From Hondaea fermentalgiana (taxonomy: Eukaryota > Sar > Bigyra > Thraustochytrida > Thraustochytriidae), in the NCBI GenBank assembly GCA_014084085.1, contig NPFB01000019.1:250532-314531 (forward strand): DNA of 64,000 bases, read 5' to 3'. Both the position numbers and the translations under genes were made by a program. The notes below the pieces were generated by a model. It was given only the letters and a program-made list of their open reading frames with translations. It was not told where the DNA came from and searched no databases. Of the stretch, positions 28,427 to 38,364 are shown in pieces; position 1 is the first letter of the stretch, and every line of letters begins with the position of its first letter.

Positions 28427-29152
28427 ATCGAGAGATGGCCAGCCCTTCTCTCACGTCTTTGCCCCCTCCCTCCACAAAAAAAAAGCGTTTGGTCCGAAGC
28501 AATCAATCAACACACACGACAAGTCAAGCAATCACTTGACCACGACCGAACCATGGAGCGAGTCTGCGGATCTGCGCTCGCACTGCATTGCCGTCCTTTA
28601 CCCCTGCCAAGTCCAGGAAAATGAAGCGATGCTTTGCGCAGCCAGACATCTGCTGTTCCGCCACGCACCCGGGTCAGCCTTACGCTGACCGCGACTCTCG
28701 TGCGCAAGCGCGGAACAGGGCAGTGTATCTCAACAAAATCTAAACACAAGCACACAGACGCCTACGCCAGCTTGCTTGCGCAGCCGCCTCTGCCTGCTTT
28801 AGGAGTCGAACTCATCGGGTCTGCTCGCGTCGCGCTTTGTTTGCGTTGCGCGCGTGCAGTTCTCATCGACCGCAGAGGCCGCTGTGCTCAAGCAGCTACT
28901 AAACTCACAAAGCATTTTGATGTCATTCTTTTCCAAACCAGATCTCCTCATCTCATCCATGATTTGATTTCTTTCTCCTATACTTTACGTTCACTCCACG
29001 TGATGTTCTTCCTCTTGCCGCCGTCCGTCTTTTGGCTCATGAAAAGCCCATCCGATCAGGGTAGTACGCGGAGCGCGCACCCCCAAATTTAAAAAAAAAT
29101 CTCCTCTTCACATCAGCACGCCGAAGCTTTGGACGAAGCAGGGTAAACAGAC
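28427..29152. other. Intergenic spacer
   Basis: Between the Mpv17-family gene and the site-2 protease. An A8-9 tract at about 28478 may belong to the 3' end. No gene is seen. Confidence 0.6.
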
Positions 29153-30315
29153 ATGTCAAAGTTCGCGCGATGGCTTGGGCAGGCATGGTTTCTCGGCGGA
29201 TCCATCATTGTCTGCGCCTTTGCAGTGGCTAGCCTCGCTGCCGAGGTGCACAGACTTCCGGGCCGCCCAGAGACTCGGGCAAATGAAGTCCACGCGTTTA
29301 ACCATGACGTGAGTAAAGTTCACGACGAAAACGACGACCTTACCACTGCGCTCGCAACAGCGCTCCATGAACTCCTTCTACCGGTCCATGAGATGAGCGC
29401 CCTCATGCTCTCCCTGCCAATGACTCGCTCGCTTCCTTGTCTCGCTGCAGCACTGGTACTCGTCCTCGGCGTACAGTAAGTCGCATCTTTCTTTTCCAAG
29501 CGTGCCACCTCCGTGAAACACGGGACTCACATGCCTTCTCACATCCCACGCTCACACGCAGCGAGCTTGGGCATTGTCTTGCTGCACGCGCATTCGGACT
29601 CAATGCACACATTAGGCTCGTTAGCGCTCTCGCGGCCGAAACACGACTTGACGAGACAACATTTCGAGCTAAACCACTCTACGCGCAAGTGTCCATCGTT
29701 CTCGCCGGTGTATATCACAATCTTGTGACACTGGTCGCTATCAGCGCGCTCGCACTTGCGCTGAAGCGCGCCGCGCCTCCTCTGCCTCGGTCAGATCTCA
29801 ATTTCGTTGTTGTCGCCTTGCCAAGACGAGGACCTCTTCAAATGGCAGGTCTCGCGCACGGAATGCTCGTCTCTCGAATAAACAACGTTCCGATCCGTGA
29901 TTTGTATCAGGATGATGCCATTGGTGAAAGATTAGCTACACTCTTTCCGGCTCGCTTTGAAGCGCTGACAGCCACAAACACTGATTTCCAAGACTCTTGC
30001 CCACGCATAATAGTCTCACGGGATGGACCCGCCATGGCGCTTACATTTCCTGGCAAACAAACATATGTGCTTGCTTTGCAAGATGTAGCATTGCATAATG
30101 CTGACAAGACTTCCTGGCCTCGGTACTGGCTCATCTCACGGATCGCTCGACACGTGTCGGCTTTGGGGCCGCCGCTTCTCAACATTCTCGATGAGCTTCA
30201 TCTCTTCGCGCGTCTCGTCATCACCTTTAGTTTCGGCATGGCGCAGGTCAACTTGCTGCCGATTCCTTTTCTCGATGGTGCACGTCTCGGTAAATTATTT
30301 CTCTCGCCGCTCTGA
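29153..30315 (+). CDS. Site-2 protease (M50 intramembrane metalloprotease)
   Basis: The gene is spliced: exon 1 29153-29475, intron 29476-29561 (donor GTAAGT, acceptor CAG), exon 2 29562-30315, giving 358 residues. The intron is phase 2 and falls inside codon 108, which becomes His. The joined sequence reads HELGHCLAARAFG, so the catalytic HExxH (108-112) exists only after splicing. Exon 2 also has a PDZ-like stretch (GLAHGMLVSRINNVPI) and ends with NLLPIPFLDG, the second zinc-ligand motif of M50 proteases. The N-terminus has a membrane helix, and others flank the active site. S2P cleaves membrane-bound transcription factors in the Golgi or ER in animals. The frame stops soon after LDG, with little sequence for later helices. 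A weak further intron 30290-30341 (GTAAAT...CAG) would give a different short tail. Confidence 0.85.
29476..29561 (+). other. Intron splitting the HExxH motif
   Basis: 86 nt, donor GTAAGT, acceptor ACGCAG, phase 2. Removing it restores a single frame and creates HELGH. Confidence 0.85.
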
Positions 30316-30834
30316 TGATTGACCTTAATTGCTTGTATCAGTAGGCCGGAAAAATAAAATCAGGACCGATGGGACGAGATTCGGACGAGATTCTAGCTAG
30401 CGACGCTGATCAAGACACAGATCCCTCTCTAAGCTTACATACAGCTAATTTTTCCTTTCTTTGTATGACATGCCAAGGTATAGGATGATCTTCTCGTTGA
30501 CCGACCTGCAGCTGGTGGCCAAAAGAAATATCTCTGCCTTTTCTTCCGCCTACACAATGAATGTAGCTTCACGGCCTTGTCATGATGAAGTCAGCAATCA
30601 GCCTCGCTGCGCCTTCGCCGCCTGCTCTGGTTTGCCCTGGACCGCTACCCTGGCCAGGATAGCTTGCGCCCGGCGCATCCTCGGACTCTCGCTTCGGTTT
30701 GCCAAGAAATCTCTGTCTTCTCCTTCCTCTCCATTTCCGCCTGACTGTGACGACTGTGAGTCAAAAAGCACATGCATGCAGATCGGCAACCGAAGGAAAA
30801 AAAGACGCGACGCGTGCTCGACGTGCGCGTCTCG
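30316..30834. other. Intergenic spacer
   Basis: Leader and promoter region of the acid phosphatase. No gene is seen. Confidence 0.6.
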
Positions 30835-32820
30835 ATGAAGAAGTCCCGCGCCGCGCTGCCGCTGGCGCTGGCGGCGCTGTGCCTGGCTGCGCTCGCAGCG
30901 CCGACCCCTGTCGCCGCTGCCTCGCTCCGCGTACCCGAAGAGGTCGAGACCTTGCTCCTCGGCGGCCGCGGCGGCCCGGACGGAGGCGGCGGGGCAACCG
31001 GCTTGCTGGACGCGAGCAGGGTCCCGCAAAGATGCCGCGCTCCACCGACGCCCTGGAGAGAAGCCCTCCTGTCCTGGAAAGACATCTCCCTATACGCGAT
31101 ACCGCGCCTCGACGTGCTCAGCAAGAAAGTGGTCGATGAAAGCAACGAAATTGAGATCGAGGTCGCATGGTCCTCACTCTCCTTTCTTACCAAGCATGAC
31201 TGGGTTGGTGTCTTTGCGTGCGAGGACATCAAGGAGCCATGCTCGCCTCTTGGAAAGTATCCTGTTCAGTTTAAGCCCCAGACCCACAAACACACCAGCG
31301 GCACGGAAAGCTTTCGGGTCCTCGTTCGCCCTGGCGTCCAGGGCTATCGCGTCGCATATGTGGCCCCCAGCGTCGCACCATATCCCGAGGTCTTGGCCAT
31401 GTCTCCCATTATCGTTGTCCCAGACGCTCTGTTGGATCGCCCTCGCCACGTGCGCGTTTCTCAAGTCGTCGATGACCCTTCTGCCCTGCGCTTTGTCTGG
31501 GCCGTTGCGCCCTCACTCGCCCAAGATCCCGGCGAATGGCAGGTGCGCATATTTGCGCCCAACGGGACGCTTCTTGCAGCTCAGACCCCGCAGAACTCCT
31601 TCACGTACTCGCGCGAGGATCTCTGCGAACAGGCCCTCATGCCTGCTGCCACGGTTGGCTACCTGCAACCTGGAACACAACTTGTTGCCATTGTGCGCGG
31701 CGTCTTTCCCACCGAAGAGCACCCCACCTACGTGATTGAAAACCGCAAACGTGGCGTCGCCACGGCACCGCGCCAAGTCCGCGGTGTCCGCCCTCCTCAT
31801 TCGCGCACCCAAATGGTTGTCTTTGGTGATATGGGCCAGTCCATGGAGGATATCGACGGCTCTTCGCAGCACAGCTGGGATAATTCTGGTCACGGTGAGA
31901 TCGGTGCTCATAATACAACCCGGCTTGTGCGCGCGCTGTTGGACCAATACCCTGACATGGCTCTCGTGAACCACATTGGAGACATTAGCTATGCCACCGG
32001 AGCGCTTGCACTCTGGGACAACTTTCTGCACCAAATCGAGAACGTCTCGGCTACAGCGAGTTACATGACCTGTATCGGCAATCACGAAATGGGCTGGGCC
32101 GAGAGCGCCATTCCCGGTACAGACAGCCAGGGCGAGTGCGGCATTCCTTATGCCACCTTTTTCCCATTCTCTGGACAGCCCGACCTCTCGGCGCGCGCCC
32201 AAAATGAACCCTTTGACCAACGCGCAAGCGACATTCGTGACCGCCCCTGGTACTCATTCGATCACGGCTTGGCTCACATTACCATGATCTCAACCGAGCA
32301 TACGCTTGATCCAGAGTCGCCTCAATATGAATGGATCGAGAATGACCTCGCCGCCGTTGACCGCACCAAGACGCCCTGGCTCATTTTCATGGGCCACCGT
32401 CCCATGTACGTCTCGTCTGACTTTCAGGGAGATCACGACAAACTCGCTTTTACGCTTCAGGCCTATATCGAGCCTCTCATGAGCAAGTATGGCGTTGATA
32501 TGGCGTTTTGGGGTCATCATCACTCGTACCAACGCACTTGTTCCCACTTGGTTGGCGGCAAGTGTAGAGACGCTGGCGACGGTGGCGTGCAACACTTTGT
32601 CGTTGGGGCGGGTGGCTATGCGTTTTCTCCAATCAGCAAGAAAGCAGACCCTAAGTTTGTTTTCGCAGAAGACAGAATGTGGGGCGCTGCCCTCGTCGAT
32701 CTCGTCAACGCCACATCGGCCCGCATCGACTTTCACAATTCCCGCACCGAGGATGTCATTGATTCTACCTGGATACATCGTCGGTCCTTTACCGACAACG
32801 ATCTCGTAGCTCTCCTGTAA
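30835..32820 (+). CDS. Secreted purple acid phosphatase
   Basis: 661 residues from ATG 30835 (MKKSRAALPLALAALCL), which opens a clear signal peptide ending near VAAAS. An upstream in-frame ATG at 30772 would bury that peptide behind 21 charged residues, so I prefer 30835. After an N-terminal beta domain, the metallophosphoesterase domain carries the five metal-binding blocks of purple acid phosphatases: GDMGQ (Asp 332), HIGDISYATG, CIGNHEMGW, FMGHRPMY, and GHHHSYQR (about 560-567), where plant enzymes have GHVHAYER. Such enzymes hydrolyse phosphate esters at low pH with a binuclear Fe-metal centre. It is likely secreted or vacuolar and used for phosphate scavenging. The stop codon lies inside a GTAAGT sequence, but any intron there would be only 21-28 nt. 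Confidence 0.93.
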   Translation: MKKSRAALPLALAALCLAALAAPTPVAAASLRVPEEVETLLLGGRGGPDGGGGATGLLDASRVPQRCRAPPTPWREALLSWKDISLYAIPRLDVLSKKVVDESNEIEIEVAWSSLSFLTKHDWVGVFACEDIKEPCSPLGKYPVQFKPQTHKHTSGTESFRVLVRPGVQGYRVAYVAPSVAPYPEVLAMSPIIVVPDALLDRPRHVRVSQVVDDPSALRFVWAVAPSLAQDPGEWQVRIFAPNGTLLAAQTPQNSFTYSREDLCEQALMPAATVGYLQPGTQLVAIVRGVFPTEEHPTYVIENRKRGVATAPRQVRGVRPPHSRTQMVVFGDMGQSMEDIDGSSQHSWDNSGHGEIGAHNTTRLVRALLDQYPDMALVNHIGDISYATGALALWDNFLHQIENVSATASYMTCIGNHEMGWAESAIPGTDSQGECGIPYATFFPFSGQPDLSARAQNEPFDQRASDIRDRPWYSFDHGLAHITMISTEHTLDPESPQYEWIENDLAAVDRTKTPWLIFMGHRPMYVSSDFQGDHDKLAFTLQAYIEPLMSKYGVDMAFWGHHHSYQRTCSHLVGGKCRDAGDGGVQHFVVGAGGYAFSPISKKADPKFVFAEDRMWGAALVDLVNATSARIDFHNSRTEDVIDSTWIHRRSFTDNDLVALL

Positions 32821-32991
32821 GTAAAAATTTCTCTTCAGTCGCAGTCTCGACTGGATCATTGAGGTTTCTCAAATATCTCAAAAGCTCTGCCGCGCGTAAT
32901 CGCTGTGTGAAAGCGCACGAAAATGGATATAACATTGCTTTCCGTCTTGTCAAAGTGAAACACGCACAACAACACGAGAACATAAACTGTC

Positions 32992-33744
32992 TTACACGAG
33001 GCCATACGCAACGAGCACCCGGGGCGGTGTACCACCCTGTTCGAGAAACAGGCTCACGTCACGCGGAACGCGGTCACGCTTTTTGAAAAAAGGAGTCAAG
33101 ATCGAATGAACGTGGCTTTTGCGATTCACGATGAGCAAAACGATTTCATCGTCAATGCGCGCAAGCGATTGCGCAATAATGAAATTGATAAAAATCTCCG
33201 TGGGTGTCGTAGAGGTGATCACGAAAAGTACGGCAAAAAAGGGCAACGTGACTGTCTGCACCACGTCCACCAGGACCAGTAGCTGATGCACTCCCTTGCG
33301 TACTTGACCAAGGGATCCCAAAAGTCTTGCTGGAAGTTTGAGCAATGCGACGATAACGCCACCATACACTCGCCAAGACGACCCATTAAAGTAGACTTTG
33401 CCCATCTCGTTCACGGCCAAAACCTCACCTCGTCGGCCAACGAGAACTTCAGACTTGCCTTCGAGGACAGCGAGCAGCGTTGCGTTGACCATGAATGCCT
33501 CGTTCAGGTACGGCAGGAGAAATAGCGCGGCCGCTCCGGCCATAAAATACCTGAAAATGCACAAGGAGAGCTCCATGTCTGCGATGCATGTCCACTGCGT
33601 GTCGCGAACTTCATACACGTACCATGACATCAATCCGAGCATGATCAAGTTCACGAACCCTTTTAGCACGACTCCCTCCACGCGGATGTGCGAGCTCCAT
33701 AGCTGCGCATCGCCGACCTTGCGGCCATCATCCACCTCGTCCAT
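32992..33744 (-). CDS. Multi-pass membrane protein of unknown function
   Basis: 250 residues from ATG 33744 (MDEVDDGRKVGD). I do not recognise the family. Hydrophobic segments lie near residues 25-45 (GFVNLIMLGLMSWYVY), 60-82 (FRYFMAGAAALFLLPYL), 130-147 (VYGGVIVALLKLPARLL) and 158-182 (LLVLVDVVQTVTLPFFAVLFVI), with a possible fifth at 185-210, giving four to five membrane spans. A loop with GKSEVLVGRRGEVLAVNEMG follows the second. The C-terminus is basic and soluble (KSHVHSILTPFFKKRDR). The gene converges on the acid phosphatase with a 171-bp gap. Codon use and lack of interruptions support a real gene. Confidence 0.65.
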   Translation of the reverse strand: MDEVDDGRKVGDAQLWSSHIRVEGVVLKGFVNLIMLGLMSWYVYEVRDTQWTCIADMELSLCIFRYFMAGAAALFLLPYLNEAFMVNATLLAVLEGKSEVLVGRRGEVLAVNEMGKVYFNGSSWRVYGGVIVALLKLPARLLGSLGQVRKGVHQLLVLVDVVQTVTLPFFAVLFVITSTTPTEIFINFIIAQSLARIDDEIVLLIVNRKSHVHSILTPFFKKRDRVPRDVSLFLEQGGTPPRVLVAYGLV

Positions 33745-35059
33745 GGTTGCAGCGCACGAGGCTGTAGGCCTTTCGCGTTTGCAAGTTGTGTTGCTTTGGG
33801 CAGCATTTCCAGCGTGCACGTGCTTCTCTTTCTTACTTCACCCAGAAAGTCTGAATATCCAAGTCTGGTAAGCGCAAATAGTACTACTAGGCCGGATCTC
33901 AAGTGACTTCCTCCAGTAGAGACCTCTCACATGGTGGATTAGTGAACCTGGTTACAGGACTAGTTGGCAAAAAGGGAGGCGCGCGGAGAAGCAGAACTTA
34001 GGAGCGCACGCGGTGGCTGAGAGTCGCACGGCAATGGAGAGAACGATGGTCAAACGTGTGGCTCTGGCATTGTGCGCACCTGAACTGGGGAGGACGGACA
34101 TTATTCTGAAACCAAGAAATTTGATTCAGGTAAAGAAGAAATGTAAAGGAAAAACAGGTGCGGTCACTGGAGCAAAGAGGTGAGCAGCGCGAGTCCTTCC
34201 GTCGCAAATCGTGCCTGACGTCCACAAGCCTTGCAAAGATTGCGCGCAGGATGTCTCGAACATCAAGCACAAAAGCGAGCCGCAACCTCTGTCATTGGTG
34301 CTAGTCTGCAAAATTAGACTTTCGTCAGTCGTCGTCATCATGATCTCCCTGCAACCGTGGATTTTTAATTTTTTTTCACAGGAGGCACCAAGTGCTCGAG
34401 CGCACGTCTAGGTTCTACGCGTCACCGTGTCGCAGTACGACGGCGAGCTCGACCGGTACAGTGCGCGCGTGGTGCTCGAGGTCACCTTGGTCGAGAGATA
34501 CAATAGTGTTGCACATGCTGATGCGCACTCCATACAACTTATAACTAAGGCCAGAGCCTCCGAAGGAAGGTCTTCGTTTTGTCGTGGCGCTTACGCCAGG
34601 CGTAGAAGATATGGGATGCTGCCGGCGAAGCAGCAAGGTAGAGGTGGCCTCGTAAAGAAAAGTTATTCACAGCACCTTTTCTCTCTTTTTCCATTTTGAG
34701 AGATTCGAGAACCGTTGCTTCAGAGACGTAAAATGCTTCGGCTCGGCCCGATATTTGCGACGGCTTGGTCTGATATGTAGGGTTTGCACAAGTCAACATT
34801 AACGTGCCTCCTGGTGTCAGGGTGATGGCAACCTCATCATGACTGAACGAGGTAATTGAGCTAATGTTGTCGCTGGCATTGAAATGTCTACGAGGTTGGC
34901 GTCATGTTGTCCATACCGTCCAGCCGTGGTGGCGTCATTGTTTATCCTTGATAGTCACTCTCGGGAGAAATACAAAGACTTTATCCTTCATTGCACAAGT
35001 TGTGCGTGCGTTGTCGTTGGCAAAGAAATGTCCAACGCGAGTGTTTTCTTGACACCTGA

Positions 35060-35227
35060 CTAGGTTCTGCTCATACTGTTTCCTAGTCTTGGTGCTTTTG
35101 TGAGCTGCTGCAATTGTCTGCAGACAAGCCCTTCTGGACACTCGACTTTGTGTTTCAAGAAGAATTGCTTGATCGCAGCGCAAATATGATGGCCCACTTT
35201 GTCGCCTTTGAATGTTACTGCAACAAC
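35060..35227 (-). pseudogene. Decayed coding remnant, unidentified
   Basis: A 55-codon minus-strand frame reads VTFKGDKVGHHICAAIKQ, then FFLKHKVECPEG, which looks like protein. In the same frame, on the other side of a stop at 35230-35228, the reading continues with AFTIDALSG. No start or intact gene remains. It could be a transposon or host gene relic; I cannot name a family. Confidence 0.25.
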
Positions 35228-35784
35228 TTATCCCGACAAGGCGTCAATCGTAAATGCCCGAAATAGAGCACAACGAAGCAGCCAGCTCGAGTCTTGAGAG
35301 GAGCAGAAACGAAAACAGAGCGCGTGTGAGGGTGTGGAAGGAGTCTTGACAGCTTTCGCAGCGTTCCGTTGTTCCGTCGTTCCGTTTTGGCAGTAAATCA
35401 ACCTCTCAACGCTCGATCACATCATCATGAACAGCCCCCATCAAAGAACTGGTGAAACGACTACTTCTTCAGGCCATTCGTCTGGCTGACATGCCGACCC
35501 AGGTTGAAACGGTCCTTGATCCTCGCCTCGAATCCTCTCCTTTGTCCCCGGCAAGTTGCTGATTGTTGACGGTAGAATCAGTGCGGATCTCGCTCTCCAG
35601 CGCGCCAAAACCCGCAGGGGCAGGCAGGTCCCCGCCGCGTCCCAAATCTGATGCACGAGGTGGCCTAACAAGCCTTAGCCATGGATTGGCCACTGGCCGG
35701 TGAGGTTCCGCCGGTACGTAACCTCATCCGTCGTCAGGTTTTGACCTGACCGCCCCTCACGCGTGGTGGGGGAGGTGAATAGAA

Positions 35785-35787
35785 TCT

Positions 35788-35820
<33 letters not shown>
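35785..35820. repeat. (TTGC)n microsatellite
   Basis: About eight tandem TTGC units, followed by CTCT-rich sequence. Confidence 0.9.
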
Positions 35821-35821
<1 letters not shown>

Positions 35822-37634
35822 CTCTCGCTCTCTGGCTCGACCTCGGTGGCGCATCTTTGCCCTCCTGCCACCCATGGTGGGTGGGGCGGCGCGCATGGCC
35901 GCGGCAGGCTCGGACATGCCGACGGTGCCATTCACGGCGTCTTGTTGGTTGGTCGAGAGAGAAAGGCGGAAGATGCGGTTCCAGCCAAGGAAAAGGAAGG
36001 AAGAGCGCGCGCGGTACGGGCCGGCCGCGGCTACCTGAGTTGGCTGTCCGCTTTAACACCGTGACGTTGAGCGAGACGAATGAACGGGTGGCTGTGGCTT
36101 GGGCCAGGTAGCTTGCTATGCTAGCCAGCCACCATGGCCAGCCAGCTGTGCATCTTACCCAACCTCGGCAGCGCCTTACGTTACGTTGGAATGTGTCCCA
36201 TGCAGCGGTGCGGCGCAGTGCGGTGTAGGCCGGTCTGTGCCGTGAGAAGACGATTATCACAAGATAGAGGAAAACACAGGTTTCAGCCGCCCGATCTCGA
36301 CCACGAAAGACTCGCGCGTGACCGCGGTTCTTGCCTTTTGTTGCCTTCAACTTGCCTTCATTGTCTGTCAAGTTTGTCTTGGCGACCACGAGGACCCCGT
36401 CGCTAGGGTTGGCCGGATGCTTGGCTGGCTGTGGCCGGCAGCGATTGCGAAGCTCGACTCGAGACCGATGGCGGCCCCGCCTGCGGCTTTACCCGGGCGG
36501 ACATCCCGCTCGTTGCGTCCTTCTTCGCCTCCCCGCCGCAGCCGATCTCCAAAGCTGCCGCGGGTTGGCGCAGTTTGTTGCAGTTGCGTGCGGCACGGCC
36601 ACGCGAGCCCTGCGTTCCTCCCTCCCTCCCTCGGGCCACCGGCGGCAGCGGCAGCGGCAGCGGCACGGGTGGCGGGGCGAAGATACGGCCGGTGAGCAAC
36701 CCGGCACGCCACGCGAGCCCAGCTTGTTTTTTGACGGTAGAAGAGCGAAGACGGCGGAGGAAAAGCGACCGGCGGGGGCAGACCACCTTAACGCCAAGGG
36801 CACGACGGAACGCGCCTAGAGTGCGAGTTAAGGCGATAGGAAAACACAGCCCGCAGGCACTGGCCACAGGAAAAACTGCCGCACTGGCTTCGCTTGCATT
36901 GCTTTGCATTGCTTGGCTTCGCATGGTCTTGCCATCGCTTGCATACATTGCTCTTCTTGCACGGCTTGCATCGCTTTGCATTGCTTGCTTGCATGATTTG
37001 CTTTGCATGCATTCGTTTCGCGAGGACGCTGGTGCTGTATACGTACGTATACGTCCTTGAATGGGCGCGGCTGTCGGTCTCGGAGGGTCGGTCAGTCGGC
37101 AGGCCGTACGCTGGCGGCAGCGGAAGCGGAGGCGGGAGATGGTGGAGGTTTCGTTTCGTCTCCCTCCGCACCGCAGGTATGTGCAGTTAGTTGTTGGTTG
37201 TGGGTTGATGAGACTTAAGAGGAGACGAAGCGAAGATTGGAGATTCCGCCACGTTCTCTGTCTCGACTTGACTCGACTTGACTAGCGCGTGCGTACGGGA
37301 GGGAGGGAGGAATCGAGACGGCCCAGCGCGTTTCCCGCCGGCAGCATCGGAGATGCACGCCGCTGCGCTGCTGTCGCCACCGCAACTTCAACGGGCGGCG
37401 ATTCCAAGGCAACCAACGGCAGGAGGCGAGGCGGAGGCGCGCGTCCTCCCTCGCAGTCCCCCGGTCTCGGCCTCGCGGGCGCCGCGAGGAGCATCGAGAA
37501 GCAAGGGTTTCTGCGCGCGGGTGTGGACTCGCGCAGGTTTGCAAACCCGGCGCCAGCAGCAGCGGCAGCAGCAGCAGAAGAGGGAGGAGGAAAACACAGC
37601 CGCGGCGGAGCAAAACACAGCGCGTCCCAGGAAG

Positions 37635-37684
37635 GCGATTTGAATCGCGATTCGAATCGCGATTCGAATCGCGATTCGAATCGA
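37635..37684. repeat. Tandem 12-bp palindromic repeat
   Basis: The unit GATTCGAATCGC repeats three to four times. Each GCGATTCGAATCGC is a perfect palindrome. A diverged half-copy follows at about 37693-37706. Confidence 0.85.
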
Positions 37685-37734
37685 GAAGAAAGGCGATTTG
37701 AATCGGAAAGGCGCGCGGGGCTGCGCGGCAGACA

Positions 37735-37812
37735 CGCAACGCAAGGCAAGGCAAGGCAAGGCGCGGCAAGGCAAGGCGAGGCGACGCAAGGCGAGGCAAG
37801 GCGAGGCGAGCG
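37735..37812. repeat. (GGCAA/GGCGA)n repeat
   Basis: About fifteen pentanucleotide units of GGCAA or GGCGA in the promoter-side region of the F-box/RCC1 gene. Confidence 0.8.
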
Positions 37813-38364
37813 AGGAGCGCGCGGCGTGGACGGGGAGGAAGACGCCGAGGAGCAGCGGGGGCGAGAAGACCGGGAGTGTTTCGCGTCGCGACGCGAGAAA
37901 GGCGAGGAGGTTTCTTTGTGTCCCTCTCCCTGTTTGATTGCTTGTTTCTTTGTTTCTTTCTTCTCTCGCGCGCGCACTCGCCGCGCTCGCTCGGTGTGGT
38001 TGTCGCCGGCCGAGCTCAGCTTGCCCGGCAGGGAGGAGTCAAGAACCGTGTCGCCAAGCGCACCGGCCGGCGGGAGCTCCACGTCCGCCGACAAAGAAGC
38101 AGCGAAGAGCAGAGCAGAGCAGAGCAGAGCGTGATCGCCGGGACCGCGCGCAGAACTCGCGCCGAGAGAGCCGAAAGGCAGCTTCTACGAGTACTGGCTA
38201 GCGACGAGCTAGCCGTAGCTCGCTGGAGACAGGCGGGGAAAAGGTGAGCGGAAGAGGACCCGGAGCCGAGTGGGCAGTGGGACGCAAGAGGAAAGAAGCA
38301 AAAGCGCAAAGCGCCAGCGAAAGAAAGCGGAGCGGCGAGGCGGAAAGGAGACCAAGCAAGGAGG

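Larger units (their letters stand above)
33745..38364. other. 4.6 kb gene desert
   Basis: No gene I can support. The stretch contains a decayed coding remnant near 35060-35227 (minus), a (TTGC)n tract at about 35785-35820, TTGCATTGC-type repeats at about 36890-37015, a 12-bp palindromic array at 37635-37684, and a GGCAA-type tract at 37735-37812. Long open frames here are Arg/Ser/Ala-rich and mutually overlapping. Confidence 0.6.

Noticed and set aside
30290..30341. Second intron in the site-2 protease (GTAAAT...CAG)
   Set aside because: The donor departs from the GTAAGT used by all supported introns and the resulting tail is not more convincing.
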